The notes under the pieces were generated by a model. The model was not told the DNA's origin and did not search any database. It saw nothing but the letters and a program-made list of their open reading frames with translations. The position numbers and the translations under genes are program-made. From contig CM060734.1 of assembly GCA_030704615.1 (NCBI GenBank), positions 46,888,042 through 46,952,041 on the forward strand: a stretch of 64,000 nt of DNA, given 5' to 3'. Origin of the DNA: Takakia lepidozioides (taxonomy: Eukaryota > Streptophyta > Takakiopsida > Takakiales > Takakiaceae). Below, one piece after another: positions 24,319 through 34,200 of this stretch (position 1 is its first letter; each line of letters begins with the position of its first letter).

Positions 24319-25614
24319 ATGGCTAGCGGCAGGGTTAGGTCTCTTGCAGGTTTAGGGTTTAAAGCCCGGAATGCATTGTCTGCTTACAGTGAGATACAGA
24401 ATCTACCCACGCTTTCATACCAGTCTCCAACGTATCGGCGATTTCTCCACATTCAACCCCGGATCCTGTTAGGGAGGGATGTGCAAGTTTTATGCAGGGA
24501 GGAGGCGGTCTCTCCGGCAAGGTTGGGGATGATCATTGCACGTGGCTATCGGGGTGCAGGGGGGAGGGATGATCCAAGCTTCAGATATGAAATGTCCCCA
24601 CCAACTAATTGGGGCATCCGAATTGTTCCCGAGAAAAGTGCATTTGTGATTGAGCGATTCGGAAAGTATTTGAAGACATTGGGATCAGGTATTCATGTTA
24701 TGATTCCTCTTGTTGATCGTATTGCTTATGTGCACTCGCTGAAGGAGGAGGCCATCCCTATTCCGAATCAGACTGCGATTACAAAGGACAATGTCAGCAT
24801 CTCGATCGATGGAGTGTTGTACCTCAAGATAGTTGATCCCATTAGGGCCTCATATGGCGTGGAGAATCCAATATATGCCATCATTCAGCTTGCACAGACT
24901 ACCATGCGTAGTGAGCTCGGAAAAATCACTCTCGACAAAACGTTCGAGGAGAGAGACACATTGAATGAGAACATTGTGAGAGCAATCAATGAAGCAGCAA
25001 CAGATTGGGGCCTGCAATGCCTTCGGTACGAAATTCGGGACATATCCCCCCCTCCTGGCGTACGAGCAGCGATGGAGATGCAAGCTGAGGCTGAGCGTAG
25101 GAAGCGAGCACAAGTGCTTGAATCTGAGGGAGAAATGCAAGCTAATATCAATATTGCCGATGGTAAGAAGAAATCGGTCATCTTGGAAGCGCGTGGAGAG
25201 GCTGAAGCAATCTTTGCACGGGCTGAAGCTACTGCTAAGGGAATAAAAGAACTTTCGGATGCCATTCGAGCTGAGGGTGGTTCGGAGGCTGCGTCACTGC
25301 GGGTAGCAGAGCAATACCTGCAAGCCTTCAGCAAGCTTGCAAAGGAGAGTACCACCATGCTACTGCCCAGTAATGCATCTGATCCTGCAGCAATGATGGC
25401 TCAAGCTCTTTCCATCTACAAGGGCATTGTTGGTGTAGATGGCCAACGAACTCGAATGTCGCCAGACTCCATCCCTGCAAAAGCCATTAGCACTAGCCAA
25501 TATACTCGGAAACCTGATCTTCCCAAGGAGAAATCGGGAAAGGATGTGATCAGAACTGCTGGAGACATTGGTAATGAGCCTATAGGTGGTTTTAGTCTTC
25601 AGACTCCCTCATAG
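24319..25614 (+). CDS. SLP: Stomatin-like protein, mitochondrial (SPFH family)
   Basis: Stomatin-like proteins of the STOML2 type are scaffolds on the mitochondrial inner membrane that help organise respiratory complexes. This intronless ORF encodes 431 residues, close to plant SLP1/SLP2. The first ~75 residues are Arg/Ser-rich and short of acids, like a mitochondrial presequence. The SPFH/prohibitin domain runs from about 98 ([20 protein letters not shown]) to 260 ([20 protein letters not shown]). A coiled coil follows ([20 protein letters not shown]), and then the C-terminal region of the STOML2 type ([20 protein letters not shown]). The start ATG is the first in frame; the stop is TAG at 25612. 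The lack of introns contrasts with its neighbours and matches some plant SLP genes or an old retrocopy that stayed functional. Confidence 0.95.
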   Translation: MASGRVRSLAGLGFKARNALSAYSEIQNLPTLSYQSPTYRRFLHIQPRILLGRDVQVLCREEAVSPARLGMIIARGYRGAGGRDDPSFRYEMSPPTNWGIRIVPEKSAFVIERFGKYLKTLGSGIHVMIPLVDRIAYVHSLKEEAIPIPNQTAITKDNVSISIDGVLYLKIVDPIRASYGVENPIYAIIQLAQTTMRSELGKITLDKTFEERDTLNENIVRAINEAATDWGLQCLRYEIRDISPPPGVRAAMEMQAEAERRKRAQVLESEGEMQANINIADGKKKSVILEARGEAEAIFARAEATAKGIKELSDAIRAEGGSEAASLRVAEQYLQAFSKLAKESTTMLLPSNASDPAAMMAQALSIYKGIVGVDGQRTRMSPDSIPAKAISTSQYTRKPDLPKEKSGKDVIRTAGDIGNEPIGGFSLQTPS

Positions 25615-28076
25615 CACTGTGCACTCGCCCTTCTTCGCCTCACTCCAATGGCAAGGTGGACAAGTAGGAATGAAGGTTCTCAGGGTGTTGCCAGCAACAA
25701 GAGCCCTTTTAAGGGGCGGCTGGGTTTTGAATTGCCTGAGAAGGGTGTTGCTCTCACTCACTCTCCCTCTCTCAGGTAGCGGGTTTAATTGAACCATCAG
25801 CCACGTTCATGGTGCATTTCCTAACAGAGGGAATTTTGTGGTGGTAAGCACAGTCAGGTTTCACTATACCCGAGCATTTATCAAATTTTCAGAAGCAGAT
25901 CTCCCCTGGGAATTTGCGAAAATATGGTAATTCCAGGACCAATTGTGCCCAGAGTGTCAACGATTTGAAATAAACTTTGTCCTCTTTCAACTGTCCCCTT
26001 TCCTGCAACATAAAATCATTCTGGTTGAATCACATTGATCTGACTAATGTGCTTCAGTCAGCAGATAATCAAGCTCTGCAATTTTGAAACTATGCTCATT
26101 GTCAAACGGTAGATACAGATGTATCCACTGCTAACCCTTGAAACATCTGCAATTACCAGTATACAAGCTGCAGGGTTAAGCACATTGCTCTGGTATGAAA
26201 TTATCCAATTGCATTGTTACATACTAGATTGCATCCAATTGTGAGGCATCAATTTGTCTTTTCCCAACATTTATTCTCCTTATCCCCTCCTTTCCTCGCT
26301 TTTCATGATTGGCATCATTCAGATGTGTTGTCTGTTGCTAGCTGGAGGGTTAGAGGAGCTCTTCTAGAATCAACATGATGCTTAGTAGATGATATCAATG
26401 CCAGCTAGGAATCACCGCTCAAATGTGGTAGTGATTGGAAGCTGAATCTCATCTACCCTTGTGGTTGAAATCCGTTACTGGCCCATTGGAGAATCAGTAC
26501 ATCATGCCCTCAGGGTACTTCATGGCCCAGCACTCCTTGGAATGATAAATGGGTGCTCCTCTTCCCCCTCACCCTCCTTTAATGTTAACTGAACTCATTC
26601 CATGTTTCAAGAAGAGGGGGTGCGATCCATGGCAATCCTTCCTGAATGCCTTCAAATATTAGAAGTTGTCTCACAGGTATCTTCACTGTGGATTGTTTTG
26701 CAGAAAGGCTCTGCTAGTGCTGGGGTACATCTTAAATCAGGTAAGAGATGCCAATGTTTTTATTGATGTTCACCTCAGTCTTAAGTTGATATCATTATCT
26801 AGGTAATGTCCGACTTTTTAGGACTGCAAAGGTTGTCAGTGTCATTCAACAACCAGAACACACTGTACATCTTGTTTACATATGGGGTGCCCACAATCAC
26901 ACATCTCAACTCAGCTAGAGGAGTGTATGCAGTGGTGGCCCATTCACCCTGAGCTTGTCAGTTGTTGGCTAGCATCTGAGTGACCTCGTATGGAGTGGTC
27001 TTGCCCATTCACTTGATTAAACTGGTTTGACTGCTGCTTTTGGGAAGTACCTACTCACTTCATGTCCTAGCACAGGTAATTGACAGTTTCTGATCAGCTT
27101 CAGTCGCTGACCTGATGTTTGGCAAGACTTGCAATGCTAACCTCTTGAAAAGAAGGGCTTTCATTGCGCTGACCTGATGTTTTGGCAACCTCTTGAAAAG
27201 AAGGGCTTTCATTGCGCTGACCTGATGGTTTGGCAAGACTTGCAATGCTAACCTCTTGAAAAGAAGGGCTTTCATTGCTCTGACCTGATGTTTTGGCAAG
27301 ACTTACGATGCTAACCTTTTGAAAGAAGGGCTTACATTGTGTCGACCAGTTAACAAACAAAGGATTTTCCTTGACTTGGTGTTATCAGTTTCTTCCAAGG
27401 GTTAAAAACCCTTGACTTAGAATCCCACCAAGAGCATATGCAGGGATTCCAAACAATGCTTGAAGGTCTACTTGTTTAGAAGGCACACCGCATGCAGTTC
27501 TTCACAACTCTCTGTTTTCTTTCACCGCCATTTTTCACTGCAGGACCAAAACATGTACTAGGCTCATTCTGCTCGCCATGGACATATCCATGGAATATTT
27601 GGAGAACCGTTTACAGGAAAGTTGTCTTAGTCTTAACAATCTTGCTTACAACCTCCGAAAAAGTGGCACAGTATGTAGTAACAATAGATCCATAACTCAA
27701 CCTTGGCTCCTATATTTGACAAATACTGTAATCTGTAATCTCTCAAGGCCACAGACTTTGCAAACCTGTATCACCATGCAGCTTACAAGACAGCACTGGC
27801 TCTGTATGTGTGTTTCTGAGAACTTTCAATGGAAAAAGACGAGATGCAAGTTCTTAGCAATAAAAAGTAGCATACTATCCAAAGATGCCACTAATACAAC
27901 AGCCAGGGACAAGTGTCTTTGAAGTTCAGCTATATGTGTCTTGATGTATCTGTTCGGCTCAGCTATCATAGCCTGCTATTGCCTTTGGAAGAATTGAACA
28001 ACATTCCACTCGCCTTCATTTGAGGATCCACACACGGGGTGGTTATAATCAGAGATTTCATGAAAGAAAGCTGCAT
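25615..28076. other. Intergenic region with a 63-bp tandem repeat
   Basis: This stretch separates the stomatin-like gene from a convergent chloroplast-protein gene. I recognise no gene. The notable structure is the tandem array at 27105-27339. Confidence 0.4.
27105..27339. repeat. Four-unit tandem repeat, about 63 bp
   Basis: Units are 27105-27166 (62), 27167-27214 (48, lacks 15 bp), 27215-27277 (63) and 27278-27339 (62), each starting around CTGACCTGATG and ending AAGGGCTTTCATTG. The array is open in the minus strand in more than one frame, giving a 21-residue repeat, but nothing else supports coding. Confidence 0.8.
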
Positions 28077-28667
28077 TCAGCCAAAGCATTGTTCGCCAGG
28101 CACTGGACCAGGAATGAATCCGTAGTCCAAGTATTGCAAACCGAAGACAGCGAGTATGGCTAAGACAGTGAGGTAAGAAAGGCCCTCGACAGCTCCTAGT
28201 AGACCAAAAGGACCAGATGGAAGTCCCGATCCTGTTTTCACTTTGGTGTATGCTGACCATGCAATGACCCCGAAGATAACCAGATAACTCACCCCTTCGA
28301 GAGCTCCAATTGAGCCTCCAGGTCCTGGAGGAAGGCCACAGCCTGTTGTCTTGAGAGTGTAAAGAGACCAAGCAACCACTGGAACTGAGACAAGACCTCC
28401 AGATATGGCTGCAATGCCCGCTGCTCCCACATCCTGAGTTTCTGAGTCCGATTTGGCTTGACACACCACTGTGAACGCCTTCTTTAATTGGTTTGCTTGT
28501 CTGCTGAACACGTTAAATCGCTTCTGAGGAACGGAAGAAATCCTTGAGTGACGCAGTGAGAACTGACTCACGACACCATCTGAGCAGGCCTGAGATGAAT
28601 TGGTTCTTGATGAAAGAACTGGCATAGGTGTCCGTGTCGCCATTGCCAGAGCCTGCAGGTACGCCAT
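28077..28667 (-). CDS. Conserved chloroplast membrane protein of unknown function
   Basis: A single-exon ORF of 196 residues. The first ~70 residues are Ser/Thr/Arg/Gln-rich with few acids, as in a chloroplast transit peptide. The mature part has about four hydrophobic segments arranged as two similar halves, each with the motif GSGLPSGPFGLLGAVEGLSY or its partner CGLPPGPGGSIGALEGVSY, then a hydrophobic helix. It ends FIPGPVPGEQCFG. I recall similar uncharacterised plant proteins with doubled GLP-GP-G-EGLSY motifs but cannot name a function. The ATG at 28667 is the first in frame. An ACGT-core palindrome lies about 255 bp upstream (28921-28939). Confidence 0.8.
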   Translation of the reverse strand: MAYLQALAMATRTPMPVLSSRTNSSQACSDGVVSQFSLRHSRISSVPQKRFNVFSRQANQLKKAFTVVCQAKSDSETQDVGAAGIAAISGGLVSVPVVAWSLYTLKTTGCGLPPGPGGSIGALEGVSYLVIFGVIAWSAYTKVKTGSGLPSGPFGLLGAVEGLSYLTVLAILAVFGLQYLDYGFIPGPVPGEQCFG

Positions 28668-28920
28668 AGCAAGGTGGGAAAGTGGAAGCTTGAGGAACAG
28701 CTTCTCTCATCCACACATGCTTGTAACAACTCCCCTTGAAAGGTTCTGACCTGGGAACATGTGGGAACTTTGGAAAGCAGCAGGAGTTTCCATGGTCTAT
28801 GTAGAACGCTCAAACCCAGCTTCGAGAAATTATCTCCCGCTTCATCACCTACTTACTTGCTTTAACTTACTTGTTCGGCTGGACCCATCCTCGCTGCCCA
28901 TCTCTTTCTCCATCAATGTA

Positions 28921-28939
28921 TGTACGTGGTCCACGTACA
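28921..28939. promoter_or_regulatory. Palindromic ACGTGG element upstream of the chloroplast-protein gene
   Basis: TGTACGTGGTCCACGTACA is an inverted repeat with 9-bp arms and a one-base centre, giving two ACGTGG cores. ACGT cores bind plant bZIP and bHLH factors and are common near light-regulated genes. Its position, about 255 bp upstream of the 28667 ATG, suits a promoter element; function is inference. Confidence 0.5.
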
Positions 28940-29713
28940 GCTGATTCCTAGGCGGTGTTGTGCCTGCTGCACTCCCAATTCCTTTGACTCGTACTTACAA
29001 TTCTCGGAATGGACGAACTCGTGGAGGAAAGTGGGATGCATGAAGAGAGATGATGATTTGATGACAATCTTGCTGTAATGTACCGTTGTAGAGGTGAAGT
29101 ACCCCACAGTAGCTGATTTCACAACTGGGTCTTAAGGTAGCAGGCTAAAGAAAGCAGTCAGCATTGTTCATAGACTTCAGAATGTCATCGCCTCTCGTCA
29201 GGAGAAAATCGGCTGAGAAAAAATGCTAGCTTGTGCGTGCATTGTCATAGAATTCATCCGAGAGGCGAAGTGAAGTGGGTAATGAGACAATGTGGGGATG
29301 ATGCCCCTTGAGACAGCGCCGTAATGCAGAACTGAACGTGTGGGAGTGCGATGATATGGGCAGGCAGAGCCTCAAGAAAGCATTCATGGCCACGTTCAAG
29401 AGTAAAGATGACTGACTCTACTGTTACGCTCCCCACTCGTCTTGATTTGCTACCAGAAACACTTCGCTGTGACTCAAAATATGTATTACTTTTGTTCTTA
29501 AAAAGTGAACATGAAGAAAGATGACTCCATCTCCCTTTTTGATACATCTAAAGAGGCCCTTGCCACTTTAGAAGCACACTACCTAGAGTGCCCCGCACCA
29601 TACTATATCTGAACAGTTAACATTCAGGAAAGTAATACACGCTGATTCCTCCGCCGGAATATATACTAACCACCAGCATTGCCTGGGATGCACAGACAAT
29701 TTCTCACTCTTTC
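28940..29713. other. Intergenic region between the chloroplast-protein gene and carbonic anhydrase
   Basis: Both flanking genes are on the minus strand, so this stretch holds the carbonic anhydrase 3' UTR and distal promoter sequence of the chloroplast-protein gene. I see no further gene. Confidence 0.35.
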
Positions 29714-32700
29714 TCATAAGCTCTGGACTTGACTAGTTTTCACCCCTAGAGTCCACAGCTCGAAGGAGCCTGCCACGAAGTCGTAGTAACCACCATGGAG
29801 ACTGAGGGACCCTTCGGATACCTTCTCCTTCACCCATGGAAAAGTCAGTAAATTGTAGAGGGAGACGTTCACAGACTCCTGCAATCACAACAGCAAGCAA
29901 AAGAAAAAATAGTGAGACTCCAGATTTTGCCAGTTTGTTTCCTAGTGAGATCCTTGAAACTTGCGTACTCTTCTCCCCTTTGCTCCTGTGATGTTGTGAG
30001 GTATGGCTGCAATGTTATGGAACTCATTCATAGAATGACAAAGATGATCATACACTTCTCTCTCATTAATTGTGGTTTCTGGATTTGTTCCTCTCTCATG
30101 TTTTCTTCCATTTTGTCCCATAAGCTCTACGAGCTTTCCGCGGACGTTATAAAGCACCATTTCATTTCATTTCATTTCTCTTTATTTCTCTTATCCAGCA
30201 TAAGTAATTCCGTCAGAATGAGAATGTCATGCTACACCAAACCTGGTTAGTTGTGACCTCCCCACAGCGATTTAATGAAAGAGAGCTTGCTATACAGGGA
30301 GACAAAAACAATTCTCCCGAAACACGAACAGAAAGTGACCGAACCTTCTCGCAAAACTTGCATTGGTCATCAATGTCGCCAGCACCATGCAATGCTTTCG
30401 TGCGTGCACGCGCAGCCAATCCTATTTCTAGCCAGTTGTGAATAAAGTCACTGCCACCGGCAACATAAAGAGGTAGTTGTGAGCATGTTCCAAGCAAAGT
30501 TAGCACTTCATGGAAGAGAAAGCATGGGAGAGAGGAAGAAATTGAACAAACCCAAACAAGCAGAGACAAGACCATGAAAATAGGAGAAGCTAATCAAGAG
30601 TCAATGGATCCTTACTGCCGATTGAAGTAGGCAAATGAACCAATCTCAGCACCTTTAGGCACAGAGAGCTCTATATCTACAACAGGAGCATTTGGAAAGT
30701 AGAGTCTTGCTGCACCCACCTTGCTGACATAAGATAATTGTGAAGTGACAAATTTTAAAAGTGGACTCACCTTCCCTTAACGCCACTATCCGGCTGGGAA
30801 ACAAGCGCCTTGATGCCCCCACAGAGGCGATGCCCAATCACTATAATGCTCTCCACCTGGCTCAAGTGGATTCACCAAGAGACCACTCATGAGAGGATAA
30901 CTGGGACCGATGTAGCCATAGTTACATGCCTATGTAGTGGTGCACTGCAAGACACGTCTGACCAGAGCCAGCAGTCAAATGAAGAGTTGCACAAGAAACA
31001 GAAATAAGACAAGCTAGTGACTGACCAACCTTGAGATGCAGAACTGCATATTCGAGTGCAGAGCTCATAGCTGGATAGCCTCCCTGCATAACAGAGAATC
31101 AGAGAAATGTAATGAAATGTTACTACATAACGTCCATGGAAAGCGCAAAGAGCTTAAATGGGACTAGAGAAGTAAAGAAACAAGAAAGGCCCTCCACAAG
31201 CAACTATTGCTCAAGGGATTGTCTGAGAGTCAAAGCCTCATGCAGGTAAGCTGCCAAGCATCTCTGACCCTCATAGAGAAAGGCACCAGTGCGAGATTGC
31301 GTATCACAGAATAAACAATTGAATCTCCCACGGATCTCATAGTAGAAGGACAAGAAAGAGGAAATATTCTTCACTATCGATTCCCTGTTTTGTTCCCGTT
31401 GCAGGCTGTCCCACCTGCCAGTCTCTATCCGCAGACTGGGGGATAAGAGCTGAAACATTGTCGTTTTAAACAACATAAACACAAAATTGGTGGGTGCAAT
31501 GTAGCACACTTCAAAGGGTTTCAACCTGAGCTTACTCAATTTATCTTCCAGGGGAAACTGCTTCCCGCTTATCATAATGGTGCTAACCCTCACAAAACCA
31601 CTCAGGAGCTTGCGTGGTAGGTTCTCGGTAGCCTTGGTTGTGGAGGGCTTCTAATTCATTTTTGCAGATCCCATCAAACCCACTTATCATGCATAGTGGT
31701 AAGTAGACACCACACTAACCAGTTATGTGATGCTTTCAGGAGGACTGAAAGCGGCCACTCACCTTTTCCCAAGGGGGAATCATGTTGGCGACGTTGCGAA
31801 CTGTGAATGCGTCTCCAGGCTCCAAGCCCAAAACGGTGGAGGGATCAACACGGGAGTCAGCGCAGGCAACCACCATGGACTGCATGCACACCGAATACAC
31901 ATATAAGCAGATTCCTCTGCCTTTCTATCTTTCCCCTCCTAATTTTCCTCCCCACTGACATCCATCGAGAGAGCATCATTCTCAGACAGCAGTACCTTTT
32001 TCTGTATTTAGAGTACGTGCAGAGTAGCAAATCCAGGCAGAAAAAGATCTAGTCCTAGCTTACTGCCACTCTTCTTGAGAACTTCAAGTAATCAATACAC
32101 CAACAGACATCAAAATCCCCGCAATTTGGCACGCCAGACTACATCTGTGCCAGGTCCAACATGATACTCACATTTGAACAAGCAGACAAAAGCAGACATT
32201 GTGTATGCTACCCCAACCTTGAAACACACACTATCGGGGAAAGGAGACTTCCAAATGTAGAGGATGAACAAGCCATACCTTCGGCCACTGGCCAGTCTTC
32301 AGTTTCTCATAGCGAGGATCCACTCTGTCAGGCAAAACATCTGGTCAATCCAACATCTCTAGTGCTAAATCATTGGTAGCTCGTATGATGGACTGTAAAA
32401 CTGGAAATGCCTGAAATTGTAAGCTTGCACCTGTTTTAGTTATATGCACATGCTTATAGATGTGATAATCACACTATTACACGGAGGATGGTGCGGCCAA
32501 CAGCGGAGCCTCAGGGGGGAAAGAGAGGATAACCATAACTCTTGACCCAAGATTTTAGGCAAAGAACCCACTCAGGACTAACTTGTCAGGGGCTCATGGC
32601 TGCTTCTGGAGAAAATTGGAGAATGGGACTCTGATTATGGCATCATAGATCCTATCGGCCTCCATGCATTGTCAAGCATCAAGTGGTTTGTAATGTATGT

Positions 32701-33558
32701 CAGTCCTTAGTCTGCAATAAGACTAGTTAGTGAGTTTACACTGATCGAAGGGAAGCCGAACGACTTTGACATGATCAGCCCCCGCCAGAAGATCTGGATT
32801 CCTAAAAAACTGCGAACATGGGGATATGTTTATCCAATGATCCTCGTACTGAATTTCATAACAGATGTCAGCTAGCTGCACAGCTCAAGACTGTACATTG
32901 GGTGAGTAACATGTAGATCTAAATTGGATGCTTTCACAGCTCTTCAGTTGACAGTAGTCAGAAGTGTTAGGCCACTGCCTGTTGAATCCAAGAGCAGAGA
33001 CCCGGTTCGATACCCCTTCAAATGACTAAGTGCAATCTAGATCTCCATGGGAAAAATTTCCCGACTGTACAAGTTTTGGGTCACAGTCAAAAATCTTACG
33101 AGTACTTATTGGTCTTGAACTCCTGAAACCCTTTCGAAAGCTTCTCGTACAGGGACACGTCTGTGGGTCCATCGAGGGTGCTTGATGGAGACTTGGGTGC
33201 AGCAGACATGGCGACCTCCTTCTCCAATCCATTGACAAGCTCTTCAAGCTTTTTGACCACCAATGGTTCCAATCTCGGAGATTTCCTGTAGGAGTATCCA
33301 CCATAAAAAATAGGTCCCCGGGCTAGATTGTCATGTATATCATCCTATAGTCAATTGTAACTTTGGCTATATTCAACGTGAAAGGAACAGCTTGGTGGAT
33401 CTAATGGAGTACTCCAAAAGGCATATTTTGCAGAAAGGAAGTTCTAGAACTGCCAGTCCCGACAAAACGGGATGATGCAGCCACAAAGGGGGGATTAAGC
33501 ACGAGACGTACTTCAACAGAGTAGCGATTCGAGCTTGGAGTTCATCTAGTGTAGCCAT
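29714..33558 (-). CDS. Beta-type carbonic anhydrase (8 exons)
   Basis: The enzyme interconverts CO2 and bicarbonate with an active-site zinc. Exons (high to low): 33558-33512, 33285-33100, 32324-32279, 31879-31763, 31083-31030, 30856-30771, 30450-30345, 29878-29714. All sites are GT/AG and phases agree: 807 nt, 268 residues. Zinc ligands are visible as Cys in [11 protein letters not shown], and His and Cys in [14 protein letters not shown]; the Asp-Arg pair of CADSR is kept. Other landmarks are [64 protein letters not shown] and [14 protein letters not shown]. The N-terminus ([16 protein letters not shown]) has no transit-peptide look, so the protein is probably cytosolic unless an upstream exon exists. 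Two introns contain LINE family B pieces. Confidence 0.93.
30065..30180 (+). mobile_element. Solo LINE family B 3' end in the last carbonic anhydrase intron
   Basis: About 115 bp matching 14297-14400: TTAATTGTGGTTTCTGGATT, then the TTTGTCCCATAAGCTCTACG block, then CATTT repeats. It contains no coding part, so it is an extremely 5'-truncated insertion, antisense to the gene. Confidence 0.8.
30605..30711 (-). other. Exon-like open segment inside a carbonic anhydrase intron
   Basis: After an AG at about 30712 the minus strand is open as [20 protein letters not shown] and then [15 protein letters not shown] with a stop. The K-G-x-E-x-G-x-F pattern resembles the C-terminal region of phosphatidylserine decarboxylases. 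It is not part of the carbonic anhydrase reading frame. It may be a chance frame, an alternative 3' exon or a gene scrap. Confidence 0.25.
31098..31450 (-). mobile_element. LINE family B C-terminus and 3' tail in carbonic anhydrase intron 4
   Basis: The minus strand encodes [15 protein letters not shown], a frame-changed middle, then [18 protein letters not shown] and stop at 31204. The diverged family 3' UTR (AAGCTCTTTGCGCTTTCC, then ATTTCATTACATTTC) runs to about 31098. The splice acceptor of exon 5 is at 31084, so the element ends only about 15 bases from it. Confidence 0.75.
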
Positions 33559-34200
33559 CTCCAATCGACAATGCCACTACTCCTGCAAATGCATGGAAGA
33601 CAAGTATTTAAATATAAACGGTTTTGAAAGCAGCCAAACCGCACACGCGAACACACGCTCTCTGTCTCTCTATACGAAGGCATTTCCAATGCACACAGCT
33701 GCGACTCAAACTGAACCGTGAGGCTCAGAAGGTCGCCCGAAGGTGGTATAAAATGGTTGCCGCAGAAACCACTCTGGAGCATCAGAAAACCCAATAACAT
33801 CCTCCAAGCCGATCTTAGCCCTTTTCATTTCAAGTCTAGACTTGCATAATTCCCCATGTGATAACGTAGATACAGTCCACTGAGATTGGGTTTCCACGGC
33901 TGTGCAGCCGTGCCCCCTTAAGTTCCAAGGTGAAGAGATAGTGAACTTACTGGGCAGAGCTGTAGAGATGCTGAGAGAAGCGTTGAGAGTACACTGATGA
34001 TATAGCAACTAGCGTCTCCGCATTTTGTATGGGCCTCAAGCAGTATTGAGGCAGGCCTAGACGTTGTAGAGAGACAACCCACTGTCAGAGGTGTTGCAAC
34101 CTGTATGGTCCTCGAGGTCACCCGAGAAATAACGTCCAGGGAGATACTTCTAGATTACCTCTAAGGAGATAATTTTATTTATTGTAACCCTGCAGGCTGC
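33559..34200. promoter_or_regulatory. Upstream region of carbonic anhydrase
   Basis: Expected promoter and 5' UTR of the minus-strand carbonic anhydrase gene. No open frame here resembles a transit-peptide exon convincingly. I could not assign elements. Confidence 0.35.

Noticed and set aside
24850-25358. Minus-strand ORFs opposite the stomatin-like gene
   Set aside because: Antisense shadows of a well-supported SPFH coding sequence.
27105-27339. CRISPR array
   Set aside because: The units are directly tandem with no unique spacers, and the DNA is plant nuclear.
28077-28464. Alternative minus-strand frame of 162 codons over the chloroplast-protein gene
   Set aside because: The overlapping 196-residue frame has a transit peptide and repeated membrane motifs; the other frame lacks any pattern.
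32946-33010. tRNA-like B box (CCCGGTTCGATACCCC) in a carbonic anhydrase intron
   Set aside because: No matching A box or cloverleaf was found upstream at the right distance.
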